From contig CAZMVQ010000039.1 in the NCBI GenBank assembly GCA_964569865.1, positions 1-23,240 on the forward strand: DNA of 23,240 nt. The letters are read 5' to 3'. The notes beneath the pieces are model-generated. The model worked only from the letters and a program-made list of their open reading frames with translations, made no database searches and was not told the DNA's origin. Positions 1-7,494 of the stretch are shown in pieces. This DNA is from DROE01 sp964569865. GTDB lineage: Bacteria; Pseudomonadota; Alphaproteobacteria; Rhizobiales; Devosiaceae. Position numbers and translations under genes: made by a program. Within the stretch, counting starts at the first letter, position 1. Every line of letters begins with the position of its first letter.

Positions 1-222
1 CGCATTGCCGGGGCTGTTAAAAGCACTCTGGAAAGTGCGATTGCCAACGCTGAAAACAATCATAATCTTGATACGGATACATTGGTTGTTGCCGAAGCAT
101 TTGTTGGTAATTCCTTGGTTATGAAACGTTTTAAGGCACGGGCCCGTGGGCGTGGTGCAAAGATATTGAAGCCATTTGCGAACCTTACGATTATTGTTCG
201 TGAAGTTGAGGAGACCGCATAA
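1..222 (+). CDS. rplV: 50S ribosomal protein L22, C-terminal part (5' end outside window)
   Basis: The reading frame is open from base 1 to the TAA at 220-222 and gives 73 residues, against roughly 110-130 for full-length L22, so the N-terminus lies off the left edge. The C-terminal half is recognisable by K-R-F-K-A-R-A-R-G-R-G-A-K-I, the long beta-hairpin of L22 that lines the peptide exit tunnel, and by the closing T-I-I-V-R-E strand. L22 binds 23S rRNA. Its stop overlaps the rpsC start by one base (TAATG), as expected for adjacent S10-operon genes, so translational coupling is likely. Confidence 0.95.
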   Translation, partial: RIAGAVKSTLESAIANAENNHNLDTDTLVVAEAFVGNSLVMKRFKARARGRGAKILKPFANLTIIVREVEETA

Positions 223-938
223 TGGGTCAAAAAGTAAATCCGATTGGTATGCGGCTGGGGATCAATCGCACTTGGGATTCGCGTTGGTATGCGAACAAGG
301 GCGAATATGGTGTTTTGCTTCAGGAAGATCTGAAAATTCGCAACATGCTTGAAAAAGAACTCAAGCAGGCAGCGGTTTCAAAAATTGTTATTGAGCGTCC
401 GCATCGCAAATGCCGGGTATCAATTCACACAGCGCGGCCGGGCATTGTTATCGGCAAAAAGGGTGCTGATATTGAAACGCTTCGTGGCAAAATTCGTAAA
501 TTTACGGATTCAGAAGTGCACGTGAATATCGTTGAAGTCAGAAAGCCTGAAACTGATGCGACTTTGGTTGCTCAGGGAATTGCCCAGCAGTTGGAACGCC
601 GGGTAGCGTTTCGCCGGGCAACCAAGCGCGGTGTTCAAACAGCTATGCGTATGGGAGCTTTGGGCATTCGTGCCAATGTTGCCGGACGTCTTGGCGGAGC
701 AGATATTGCGCGCACCGAATGGTATCGCGAGGGCCGTGTGCCATTGCATACGCTTCGTGCTGACATTGATTATGGGGTTGCGGAAGCTGCAACGACCTAT
801 GGTGTGATTGGTATTAAGGTGTGGATTTTCAAGGGTGAAGTTATGGAACATGATCCCATGGCCCACGAACGCCGCGCAACCGAAGGCGGTGGTGGTGGTG
901 GCCAAAAGCAGCGGCGCTCGCCCGGTGCTGGAGCTTAA
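222..938 (+). CDS. rpsC: 30S ribosomal protein S3
   Basis: This 238-residue S3 starts M-G-Q-K-V-N-P-I-G-M-R-L-G, the family N-terminus. A KH RNA-binding domain carries its G-I-V-I-G-K-K-G loop at residues 74-81. The C-terminal domain has the A-R-T-E-W-Y-R-E-G-R-V-P-L-H-T-L-R-A-D-I-D-Y signature. S3 sits in the 30S head at the mRNA entry channel. The tail after about residue 212 is glycine-rich and basic, with six consecutive glycines at 222-227 encoded by a GGT run; glycine-rich S3 tails are common in rhizobial relatives. The ATG overlaps the rplV stop by one base. Confidence 0.99.
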   Translation: MGQKVNPIGMRLGINRTWDSRWYANKGEYGVLLQEDLKIRNMLEKELKQAAVSKIVIERPHRKCRVSIHTARPGIVIGKKGADIETLRGKIRKFTDSEVHVNIVEVRKPETDATLVAQGIAQQLERRVAFRRATKRGVQTAMRMGALGIRANVAGRLGGADIARTEWYREGRVPLHTLRADIDYGVAEAATTYGVIGIKVWIFKGEVMEHDPMAHERRATEGGGGGGQKQRRSPGAGA

Positions 939-949
939 GGATAAGTTAG

Positions 950-1363
950 ATGCTGCAACCAAAACGTACAAAATTTCGCAAGGCCCATAAGGGGCGCATT
1001 CATGGTGTTGCCAAGGGTGGAACCAATCTGACTTTTGGTCAGTATGGTCTTAAAGCTCAGGAGCCAGATCGTATCACGGCTCGTCAGATCGAAGCTGCGC
1101 GTCGGGCCATGACCCGTCATATGAAGCGTGCCGGTCGTGTGTGGATTAGAATTTTTCCGGATCTCCCGGTAACTGCCAAACCTACCGAAGTTCGGATGGG
1201 TAAAGGCAAGGGGGCTCCTGAATATTGGGCGGCGCGGGTTAAGCCTGGTCGGATCATGTTTGAACTTGATGGGGTAACAGAAGATGTGGCGCGCGAAGCT
1301 TTGCGGCTTGCTGCCATGAAATTGCCGATCAAAACGCGCTTTGTTAAGCGCATCGCTGACTAA
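950..1363 (+). CDS. rplP: 50S ribosomal protein L16
   Basis: This is a 137-residue L16 of standard length. It begins M-L-Q-P-K-R-T-K-F-R-K and contains G-K-G-K-G-A-P-E-Y-W-A-A-R-V-K-P-G, the conserved loop that reaches toward the peptidyl-transferase centre and the A-site tRNA. L16 organises the 23S rRNA around the tRNA sites. It follows rpsC after 11 bases, with AAGGATAAG before the ATG as a plausible ribosome-binding site, and precedes rpmC by 12 bases in the normal S10-operon order. Confidence 0.99.
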   Translation: MLQPKRTKFRKAHKGRIHGVAKGGTNLTFGQYGLKAQEPDRITARQIEAARRAMTRHMKRAGRVWIRIFPDLPVTAKPTEVRMGKGKGAPEYWAARVKPGRIMFELDGVTEDVAREALRLAAMKLPIKTRFVKRIAD

Positions 1364-1375
1364 GGAAGCGCGAAG

Positions 1376-1567
1376 ATGGATATTGCAGATATCAGAGCAA
1401 AGACAATGGACGAGCTTAAAGACGAGCTGGTTACATTGAAAAAAGAGCAGTTTAATCTGCGTTTTCAGCGGGCAACCCAGCAGATGGAATCAACGGCGCG
1501 GGTGCGTCTGGTTCGTCGCGAAGTTGCTAAAGTCAAAACGGTCATGCGCGAAAAGCGCGACAGCTAA
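1376..1567 (+). CDS. rpmC: 50S ribosomal protein L29
   Basis: This 63-residue protein is predicted to be nearly all helical. The family core L-K-x-E-L-x-x-L-K-K-E-Q-F-N-L-R-F-Q-x-A-T is followed by a basic helix (V-R-R-E-V-A-K-V-K-T). L29 sits at the polypeptide exit site of the 50S subunit next to L23 and contributes to the docking platform for trigger factor and SRP. AAGGAAGCGCGAAG precedes the ATG. The position between rplP and rpsQ is the conserved one. Confidence 0.98.
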   Translation: MDIADIRAKTMDELKDELVTLKKEQFNLRFQRATQQMESTARVRLVRREVAKVKTVMREKRDS

Positions 1568-1578
1568 GGGCAAAAAAA

Positions 1579-1812
1579 ATGCCAAGACGAATTTTGCAGG
1601 GGACTGTTGTCTCCGACGTAAACGACAAAACAATAACCGTTCGGGTGGAGCGCCGGTTTGCGCACCCCCTGTACAAAAAAACCATTCGCCGGTCGAAAAA
1701 ATATCAGGCGCATGACGAAACCAATTCCGCCAAAACTGGCGACAAGGTTTCAATTCGTGAATGCGCGCCTATTTCTAAAAATAAGCGTTGGTCGATAATT
1801 CTTTCGGCTTAA
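1579..1812 (+). CDS. rpsQ: 30S ribosomal protein S17
   Basis: This 77-residue OB-fold protein starts M-P-R-R-I-L-Q-G-T-V-V-S and contains the family signature K-T-I-T-V-R-V-E-R-R, then H-P-L-Y-K-K and G-D-K-V-S-I-R-E-C-A-P-I-S. S17 binds helices 7 and 11 of 16S rRNA early in 30S assembly. It is the last gene of the S10 group. The 63-base gap that follows, before rplN, is wider than those just upstream and contains an inverted repeat. Confidence 0.98.
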   Translation: MPRRILQGTVVSDVNDKTITVRVERRFAHPLYKKTIRRSKKYQAHDETNSAKTGDKVSIRECAPISKNKRWSIILSA

Positions 1813-1831
1813 CAATTAAGTTTGAATATCG

Positions 1832-1850
1832 GGTGGATCAAAAATCCTCC
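1832..1850 (+). repeat. Inverted repeat at the S10/spc junction
   Basis: GGAT at 1835-1838 and ATCC at 1844-1847 form a stem around a 5-base loop. After one T-T mismatch the outer GG (1832-1833) can pair with CC (1849-1850). No T-run follows, so this is not a classical intrinsic terminator. A processing or translational-control structure between the two operons is an inference. Confidence 0.35.
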
Positions 1851-1875
1851 TGACAAGTAGAGAAGGCATCGAATA

Positions 1876-2244
1876 ATGATACAGATGCAATCAAATTTGG
1901 ACGTTGCCGACAATTCCGGCGCTAAACGGGTTATGTGTATTAAAGTGCTTGGTGGATCCAAGCGCCGATATGCAGCTGTTGGTGACTTGATTGTTGTTTC
2001 GATCAAGGACGCTATTCCGCGTGGCAAAGTGAAAAAGGGCGAGGTTGCCAAGGCAATTGTTGTACGCACCAAGTCTAATATTCGTCGCAAGGATGGTTCT
2101 GTTATTCGTTTTGACAGCAATGCAGCGGTGTTGGTGAATAATAATAATGAGCCGATTGGAACGCGTATTTTTGGCCCGGTTCCCCGTGAACTGCGTGCGA
2201 AAAATCACATGAAAATCATCTCGCTCGCTCCGGAGGTTTTGTAA
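1876..2244 (+). CDS. rplN: 50S ribosomal protein L14
   Basis: This is a 122-residue L14 of exact family length. It begins M-I-Q-M-Q-S-N-L-D-V-A-D-N-S-G-A-K-R-V-M and ends in the E-L-R-A-K-N-H-M-K-I-I-S-L-A-P-E-V-L motif. L14 lies at the 50S interface, contributing to inter-subunit bridge B5/B8 and binding the silencing factor RsfS. It is the first gene of the spc group. Its stop shares a base with the rplX ATG (TAATG at 2242-2246), which suggests coupled translation. Confidence 0.99.
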   Translation: MIQMQSNLDVADNSGAKRVMCIKVLGGSKRRYAAVGDLIVVSIKDAIPRGKVKKGEVAKAIVVRTKSNIRRKDGSVIRFDSNAAVLVNNNNEPIGTRIFGPVPRELRAKNHMKIISLAPEVL

Positions 2245-2558
2245 TGGCCGCGAAGTTAAAAAAAGGCGACAAGGTTGTTGTACTGACCGGGAAAGACAAG
2301 GGTAAAACAGGGGAAATTCTGCAAATTCTTGTGGAGAAGAACCGCGCTCTTGTGGGCGGTGTTAATTTGGTCCGTCGTCACACCAAACAGTCTGCTTCTC
2401 AGGAAGCGGGGATTATTTCAAAGGAAGCGCCGCTTCATTTGTCTAATCTGGCTTTTGCCGATCCTAAAGACGGCAAGCCGACACGGGTCGGGTTTGAAAT
2501 CAAGGATGGCAAAAAACAACGTATTGCCAAACGTTCTGGAGAAGTGATCAATGGCTGA
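2244..2558 (+). CDS. rplX: 50S ribosomal protein L24
   Basis: This 104-residue L24 has an N-terminal KOW motif (K-K-G-D-K-V-V-V-L-T-G-K-D-K-G-K-T-G, about residues 6-23) and the H-x-K-Q-S segment typical of the family. L24 is one of the two assembly-initiator proteins of the 50S subunit and binds domain I of 23S rRNA. The start overlaps rplN by one base, and the end overlaps the rplE start by eight bases, so all three are probably translated as a coupled set. Confidence 0.98.
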   Translation: MAAKLKKGDKVVVLTGKDKGKTGEILQILVEKNRALVGGVNLVRRHTKQSASQEAGIISKEAPLHLSNLAFADPKDGKPTRVGFEIKDGKKQRIAKRSGEVING

Positions 2559-3114
2559 AACTATGGTGCCGCGTTTTCGCACTCGTTTTGACGAGGTTGT
2601 TCGCGCTGGAATGATTAAAACATTTAATTATGAAAACCCGATGCAGGTTCCGCGTTTGGACAAAGTTGTTCTGAACATGGGTGTTGGCGAAGCCGTCAAT
2701 GATACTAAAAAGGTAAAATCTGCAGTTGCAGATATGACCCTTATTGCCGGGCAAAAGGCGCTGACTACCTATGCGTCCAAGTCAATTGCGGGTTTCAAGG
2801 TGCGTGAAGATATGCCCCTTGGTTGTAAAGTTACACTGCGCAAATCACGCATGTATGAGTTTGTTGACAGGTTGATTAATATTGCATTGCCGCGAGTTCG
2901 AGATTTTCGTGGACTGAATGTGAAGAGTTTTGACGGCAATGGCAATTTTGCCATGGGCATCAAAGAGCATATTGTGTTTCCGGAAATTGATTATGACAAA
3001 GTTGATCAAATCTGGGGCATGGACATTATCGTTTGCACCACCGCCACTACCGACGAAGAAGCATTGGCGCTGTTGCGTGCATTTGACTTTCCCTTTGGCC
3101 AGGAAAATTCCTGA
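2551..3114 (+). CDS. rplE: 50S ribosomal protein L5
   Basis: This 187-residue L5 is close to the family norm of about 180-185. It contains P-R-L-D-K-V-V-L-N-M-G-V-G-E, the A-S-K-S-I-A-G-F-K-V-R segment, G-C-K-V-T-L-R, and F-P-E-I-D-Y-D-K followed by the M-D-I-I-V-C-T-T-A-T-T-D-E-E-A-L strand. L5 carries 5S rRNA into the central protuberance with L18. The ATG lies inside the last codons of rplX (an 8-base overlap, ATGGCTGA). Confidence 0.99.
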   Translation: MAETMVPRFRTRFDEVVRAGMIKTFNYENPMQVPRLDKVVLNMGVGEAVNDTKKVKSAVADMTLIAGQKALTTYASKSIAGFKVREDMPLGCKVTLRKSRMYEFVDRLINIALPRVRDFRGLNVKSFDGNGNFAMGIKEHIVFPEIDYDKVDQIWGMDIIVCTTATTDEEALALLRAFDFPFGQENS

Positions 3115-3139
3115 GGGAATATTAGAGAGGATTAATTGA

Positions 3140-3445
3140 ATGGCAAAAAAGAGCGCCATTGAAAAGAACAACAAGCGTCGCAGAACCGTGGCGCGTTTTA
3201 ACGAAAAGCGCGTTGCGCTCAAAGCCATGGTGTCGGATAAATCCGTTTCTTTGGAAGAGCGTTTCAATGCTCAGTTAAAACTGTCCAAACTGCCCCGTGA
3301 TGCGTCACCGGTCAGGGTGCGCAATCGTTGTGAAGTTACCGGGCGGCCCCGCTCTGTTTATCGCAAGCTGAAAATGAGCCGTATATCTTTGCGTAATCTT
3401 GGCAATCGCGGGCTTGTGCCTGGCATGGTCAAGTCGAGCTGGTAA
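3140..3445 (+). CDS. rpsN: 30S ribosomal protein S14 (long, zinc-free type)
   Basis: At 101 residues this is the long form of S14. Only one cysteine is visible, in N-R-C-E-V-T-G-R-P-R near residue 63, so the four-cysteine zinc ribbon of the short C+ type is absent. The C-terminus R-I-S-L-R-N-L-G-x-R-G-L-V-P-G-M-V-K-S-S-W is the family signature. S14 binds the 30S head late in assembly. A GAGAGGA sequence lies upstream of the ATG. Confidence 0.99.
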   Translation: MAKKSAIEKNNKRRRTVARFNEKRVALKAMVSDKSVSLEERFNAQLKLSKLPRDASPVRVRNRCEVTGRPRSVYRKLKMSRISLRNLGNRGLVPGMVKSSW

Positions 3446-3456
3446 GGAGAAAACAG

Positions 3457-3855
3457 ATGAATCTCAATGATCCTCTTGGCGATATGCTTACTCGCATTCG
3501 CAACGCTCAGATGCGTAACAAGTCCACGGTTTCAACGCCGGCGTCGAAACTGCGTGGTTTTGTGCTGGATGTGTTGAAAAGCGAAGGTTTTATTCGCGGC
3601 TACACAGAGACAAAATTTGAAAATAATTCGAGTGAATATTCAATCGAATTAAAGTATCTGGATCGTGATCCGGTTATACGGGAAATCAAACGCGTTTCGC
3701 GTCCCGGTCGCCGTATTTATGCTTCGGTGAAGAATATTCCTAAGGTTGCCAACGGGTTGGGTGTTTCCATCCTTTCAACGCCAAAAGGTGTTATGGCAGA
3801 CCATGAGGCACGTTCTAGTAATGTTGGTGGTGAGGTATTGTGCCAGGTCTTCTAG
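3457..3855 (+). CDS. rpsH: 30S ribosomal protein S8
   Basis: This is a 132-residue S8. The N-terminal domain reads D-P-L-G-D-M-L-T-R-I-R-N-A-Q, and the C-terminal rRNA-binding domain contains G-V-S-I-L-S-T-P-K-G-V-M-A-D-H-E-A-R and ends G-G-E-V-L-C-Q-V-F. S8 binds the central domain of 16S rRNA. In E. coli it is the autogenous repressor of the spc operon, acting at rplE; I did not identify the matching mRNA target here. AAGGAG precedes the ATG. Confidence 0.99.
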   Translation: MNLNDPLGDMLTRIRNAQMRNKSTVSTPASKLRGFVLDVLKSEGFIRGYTETKFENNSSEYSIELKYLDRDPVIREIKRVSRPGRRIYASVKNIPKVANGLGVSILSTPKGVMADHEARSSNVGGEVLCQVF

Positions 3856-3901
3856 GCTGCGCAATATTTTAGAAGAGAAATGAACCGGGAAGGTTTTTAA
3901 T

Positions 3902-4432
3902 ATGTCACGTACTGGCAAACAGCCTGTGTCCATTGAGGGCGTGACGGTATCTGTTGATGGCTCCAAAGTGAGTGCAAAAGGTACCAAGGGTGAATTGAGC
4001 ATGAACCTGCTTGAACTGGTAAATATCGAGCAGGGTGAAGGCGAGTTGGTTTTAACGCCTGCCAATGACAGCAAGAAAGCCCGGGTTAACTGGGGTACTT
4101 CGCGGGCATTGGTGCAAAATATTGTTACCGGCGTAAAGAATGGTTTTTCTAAAAAACTGTTGATTTCCGGGGTTGGTTATCGTGCGGCGGCTCAGGGAAG
4201 TAATTTGAAGCTAACGCTTGGTTTTTCTCACGATGTGAATTATCAGGTGCCGGATGGCATTCAGGTGCAAACACCACAGCCTACCGAGATTATTGTTTCA
4301 GGTATTGATAAGCAATTGGTCGGTCAGGTTGCAGCGAATATTCGCGAATATCGCAAACCAGAGCCTTATAAAGGCAAAGGTGTTCGGTATGAGGATGAAT
4401 TTGTCTTCCGTAAGGAAGGGAAGAAGAAGTAA
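3902..4432 (+). CDS. rplF: 50S ribosomal protein L6
   Basis: This 176-residue L6 is one residue from the usual length. It has two L6 alpha-beta repeats and the C-terminal signature R-K-P-E-P-Y-K-G-K-G-V-R-Y. The N-terminus S-R-T-G-K-Q-P-V is standard. L6 binds the sarcin-ricin loop region and so helps form the translational GTPase site. It follows rpsH after 46 bases, with GGGAAGG upstream of the ATG. Confidence 0.99.
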   Translation: MSRTGKQPVSIEGVTVSVDGSKVSAKGTKGELSMNLLELVNIEQGEGELVLTPANDSKKARVNWGTSRALVQNIVTGVKNGFSKKLLISGVGYRAAAQGSNLKLTLGFSHDVNYQVPDGIQVQTPQPTEIIVSGIDKQLVGQVAANIREYRKPEPYKGKGVRYEDEFVFRKEGKKK

Positions 4433-4445
4433 GGAGTGCCTTTAG

Positions 4446-4805
4446 ATGGCAAACCGTATACAAAATTTGCGCCGCCGCAGTTCGCGGGTGCGCCGTGTTA
4501 TAAAAACCAGGGCAGGTGGGCGTCCTCGTTTGTCGGTTTTTCGTTCCGGCAAGAATATCTATGCCCAGATCATTGATGATGTAACGGGTCACACTGTGGC
4601 CGCTGCTTCAACTCTTGATAAAAGCCTTAAGGGCAAAGCAAGTGGTGCCGATCAAAAAGCGGCTGGTGCCGTTGGCAAGCTGATTGCTGAGCGGGGCAAA
4701 AAAGCCGGGATTGAAAATGTTATTTTTGATCGTGGTGGATATATTTATCATGGCCGGGTGAAAGCTCTGGCCGAGGCTGCCCGCGAAGGCGGATTACAGT
4801 TTTAA
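4446..4805 (+). CDS. rplR: 50S ribosomal protein L18
   Basis: This 119-residue L18 has a basic N-terminus (R-R-R-S-S-R-V-R-R), the R-P-R-L-S-V-F-R-S-G-K-N-I-Y-A-Q-I-I-D-D motif, and the 5S rRNA-binding C-terminal block F-D-R-G-G-Y-I-Y-H-G-R-V-K-A-L-A-E-A-A-R. It delivers 5S rRNA to the ribosome together with L5. A GTAAGGAG sequence upstream overlaps the end of rplF and serves as the likely ribosome-binding site. Confidence 0.99.
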   Translation: MANRIQNLRRRSSRVRRVIKTRAGGRPRLSVFRSGKNIYAQIIDDVTGHTVAAASTLDKSLKGKASGADQKAAGAVGKLIAERGKKAGIENVIFDRGGYIYHGRVKALAEAAREGGLQF

Positions 4806-4847
4806 TTTTTTTGAACTTAACGAACTAAAGAAGCAGGTTTTGCCATA

Positions 4848-5378
4848 ATGAGAGACGTTCAGGATCGCGATAGTGAGTTTGTTGATCGCCTTGTGCATAT
4901 CAACCGAGTAGCCAAAGTGGTGAAAGGGGGACGTCGTTTTGCGTTCGCCGCCTTGGTGGTTGTTGGAGATCAAAAGGGCCGGGTTGGCTTTGGTCATGGC
5001 AAGGCTCGTGAAGTGCCAGAAGCCATTCGCAAAGCAACAGAGGCTGCAAAGCGCCAGATGATCAGGGTTCCCCTGCGCGAGGGGCGTACCTTGCATCATG
5101 ATACCGGTGGTCGCCATGGTGCGGGCAAGGTATATTTGCGGGCAGCTCCTGCGGGAACCGGAATTATTGCCGGTGGTCCCATGCGTGCGGTTTTTGAAAC
5201 TTTGGGCATCAATGATATTGTTGCGAAATCTCAGGGTTCTGCAAATCCCTATAACATGGTACGGGCTACCTTTGATGCGTTGAAAAGCGTTGATAGTCCG
5301 CGCTCGGTTGCGCAGCGTCGCGGCCTTAAAGTTTCTGAATTACAGGCTCGTCGCGGTGAAAACGCGTCAGACGCCTAG
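4848..5378 (+). CDS. rpsE: 30S ribosomal protein S5
   Basis: This 176-residue S5 carries the double-stranded-RNA-binding-like domain (H-I-N-R-V-A-K-V-V-K-G-G-R-R-F) and G-Q/D-K-x-G-R-V-G-F-G-H-G-K-A-R-E-V-P, then the C-terminal G-I-I-A-G-G-P-M-R-A-V-F-E block. S5 sits on the solvent side of the 30S subunit near the decoding centre and affects accuracy. Many rhizobial S5 proteins have a longer charged N-terminus. Here an in-frame TAA at 4818-4820 with no start between it and 4848 shows that the short form is real. Confidence 0.98.
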   Translation: MRDVQDRDSEFVDRLVHINRVAKVVKGGRRFAFAALVVVGDQKGRVGFGHGKAREVPEAIRKATEAAKRQMIRVPLREGRTLHHDTGGRHGAGKVYLRAAPAGTGIIAGGPMRAVFETLGINDIVAKSQGSANPYNMVRATFDALKSVDSPRSVAQRRGLKVSELQARRGENASDA

Positions 5379-5404
5379 GCAAATTATATCGGAGTAAACG
5401 GATA

Positions 5405-5593
5405 ATGGCTGATAAAACCGTAACCGTAGAACAAATCGGAAGTCCAATTCGTCGCCATAGAAGCCAGCGTGCTACTTTGGTGGGGCTGGGGCTTAACAAG
5501 ATGCACAAGCAGCGGGTGCTTAAAGACAGCCCGCAGGTGCGTGGAATGATCAACAAGGTTTCCCACCTGGTTCGCGTTGTTAGCGAGAGCTAA
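5405..5593 (+). CDS. rpmD: 50S ribosomal protein L30
   Basis: This 62-residue L30 has the family core V-E-Q-I-G-S-P-I-R-R-H-x-x-Q-R-A-T-L-V-G-L-G-L-N-K-M-H and D-S-P-Q-V-R-G-M-I-N-K-V. The ATCGGAGTAAACGGATAATG stretch supplies a GGAG ribosome-binding site. The gene lies between rpsE and rplO, the normal spc order. L30 binds 23S rRNA domain II and contacts 5S rRNA. Confidence 0.98.
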   Translation: MADKTVTVEQIGSPIRRHRSQRATLVGLGLNKMHKQRVLKDSPQVRGMINKVSHLVRVVSES

Positions 5594-5611
5594 AGGGAAA
5601 GGCAAAATATT

Positions 5612-6118
5612 ATGCGTTTGAATGAACTTAAAGATATAGCTGGTGCCAACAAGGCACGCACAAGGGTTGGCCGTGGTATCGGTTCTGGTACCGGAAAAAC
5701 CGCTGGTCGTGGTGTAAAGGGACAAAAGTCCCGTTCAGGTGTGGCTATCAAAGGCTTTGAAGGAGGGCAAATGCCCCTTCATATGCGGATGCCAAAACGT
5801 GGTTTTAACAACCCGTTCGCCAAAAAATTCAATGCGGTACGTCTTGATAGAATTCAAGATGCCATTGATGCGGGACGGCTTGATGCCAAAGGTGTTATTG
5901 ATGCGGCAGCGCTGGTTGGTGCCAAAGTTATCCGCCGGGCAAAAGATGGCGTTCGCCTGGTAAATGGTTCCGGTGAATTCAAGGCCAAAAAAGTTACTTT
6001 TAATGTTGCCCATGCATCGGGTGGTGCATTAAAAGTAATTGAAGCCAATGGCGGCAAAGTCGACGTGATTGTGGTCGAAAAATTCGTTGGCAAAAAATAT
6101 TCGCCCTCAGACGCTTAA
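5612..6118 (+). CDS. rplO: 50S ribosomal protein L15
   Basis: This 168-residue L15 is somewhat longer than the E. coli form (144), as is usual in Alphaproteobacteria. The N-terminal extension rich in G and R (R-V-G-R-G-I-G-S-G-T-G-K-T-A-G-R-G-V-K-G-Q-K) is followed by G-F-E-G-G-Q-M-P-L-H-M-R-M-P-K-R-G-F. The C-terminal globular domain contains A-S-G-G-A-L-K-V-I-E-A-N-G-G. L15 is a late 50S assembly protein. AAAGGGAAAGG precedes the ATG. Confidence 0.99.
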   Translation: MRLNELKDIAGANKARTRVGRGIGSGTGKTAGRGVKGQKSRSGVAIKGFEGGQMPLHMRMPKRGFNNPFAKKFNAVRLDRIQDAIDAGRLDAKGVIDAAALVGAKVIRRAKDGVRLVNGSGEFKAKKVTFNVAHASGGALKVIEANGGKVDVIVVEKFVGKKYSPSDA

Positions 6119-6153
6119 GTATCGCGTCAGCTTAAAAACATTACGGAGTCAGA

Positions 6154-7494
6154 ATGGCCTCTGCAGCCGAGCAATTAGCCTCCAATCTCAGTTTTTCGAC
6201 CTTTTCCAAGGCGAAAGAACTGCAAAAGCGTATCATGTTCACCCTTGGTGCGCTTTTGGTTTATCGTTTCGGAACCTATATTCCGGTTCCAGGGATTGAT
6301 CCTGCCGCTTATGCTCAAACATTTGAGCAGGCCTCGCAGGGTATTGTTGGCATGTTCAACATGTTTTCTGGTGGTGCGGTTGAGCGTATGGCGATTTTCG
6401 CCCTTAACCTGATCCCCTATATTACCGCCTCAATTGTTATTCAGGTCCTCACATCTGCTTCTCCAAAACTTGAAGCATTGAAAAAAGAGGGTGAATCAGG
6501 ACGGCGTAAAATCAATCAATATACCCGCTATCTTACCGTGCTTTTTTGCACTGTTCAGGGGTATACCATTGCTGTGGGTCTGGAATCCAGCCAAGGGGTC
6601 GTGCTTAATCCGGGTTGGTTCTTTCGTCTTTCAACGGTTGTGACCCTTGTTGGCGGCACCATGTTTTTGATGTGGCTTGGCGAGCAAATCACCCAACGCG
6701 GTGTTGGTAATGGTATTTCATTGATTATTTTTGCAGGCATCGTTGCAACATTACCTCCCTCGATAGCCCAGACTCTTGAATTGAGTCGAACCGGTGCTTT
6801 GTCATCGATTGCAGTATTTGGTATGTTGATTTTGGCAATAGTTGTAATTGCTGTGATCGTATTTTTTGAGCGTGCCCAGCGGCGTTTGCTGATTCAATAT
6901 CCAAAACGCCAGGTTGGCAATAAAATGTTTCAGGGTGATACCTCCCACCTGCCGCTAAAACTTAATACGGCTGGGGTTATTCCGGTAATTTTTGCTTCTT
7001 CCATGCTGTTGATGCCGGCAACGTTTACTTCGTTTGCCCAGCCAACGGGGGGAGAGGCCAACTGGCTACAGGTTATTGCTGCGCTTTTGGGGCGCGGCCA
7101 ACCGCTCTATCTGGCACTTTATGCTTCGCTGATTGCATTCTTTGCGTTCTTTTATACGTCGATTGTTTTTAATCCCAGCGACACTGCGGACAATTTGAAA
7201 AAATCAGGTGGGTTCATTCCAGGGATTCGCCCCGGTGAGCGCACGGCCTCCCATATTGATTATGTATTGTCCAGAATTACCGTGGCGGGGGCTGCCTATT
7301 TGACAATTGTTGCTTTAATTCCGGAAGTTTTGCTATCGCAGTTGAATGTTTCGGCATTTCTTGGCGGCACGTCACTGTTGATCATGGTTACGGTTACCCT
7401 TGATACCATTTCTCAAATTCAAAGCCATTTGATTGCCCAGCAATATGACGGGCTGGTCAAACGGTCCAGACTTGGAGGCAAAAGGCGGCGATGA
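6154..7494 (+). CDS. secY: Preprotein translocase channel subunit SecY
   Basis: This 446-residue multi-spanning membrane protein matches SecY throughout, with about ten hydrophobic segments. Landmarks are L-x-Y-R-F-G-T-Y-I-P-V-P-G-I-D in the first segment, the plug region F-N-M-F-S-G-G-A, N-L-I-P-Y-I-T-A-S-I-V-I-Q, the W-L-G-E-Q-I-T-Q-R-G-V-G-N-G-I-S-L signature, the cytosolic loop Y-P-K-R-Q-V-G-N-K-M-F, and a basic C-terminus. SecY forms the protein-conducting pore with SecE and SecG. Its TGA overlaps the adk ATG by four bases (ATGA). Confidence 0.99.
   Translation: MASAAEQLASNLSFSTFSKAKELQKRIMFTLGALLVYRFGTYIPVPGIDPAAYAQTFEQASQGIVGMFNMFSGGAVERMAIFALNLIPYITASIVIQVLTSASPKLEALKKEGESGRRKINQYTRYLTVLFCTVQGYTIAVGLESSQGVVLNPGWFFRLSTVVTLVGGTMFLMWLGEQITQRGVGNGISLIIFAGIVATLPPSIAQTLELSRTGALSSIAVFGMLILAIVVIAVIVFFERAQRRLLIQYPKRQVGNKMFQGDTSHLPLKLNTAGVIPVIFASSMLLMPATFTSFAQPTGGEANWLQVIAALLGRGQPLYLALYASLIAFFAFFYTSIVFNPSDTADNLKKSGGFIPGIRPGERTASHIDYVLSRITVAGAAYLTIVALIPEVLLSQLNVSAFLGGTSLLIMVTVTLDTISQIQSHLIAQQYDGLVKRSRLGGKRRR

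Noticed and set aside
885..902. GGT-rich run in rpsC as a possible unstable repeat
   Set aside because: It encodes the glycine-rich S3 tail that is normal in related bacteria, so no special role is needed.
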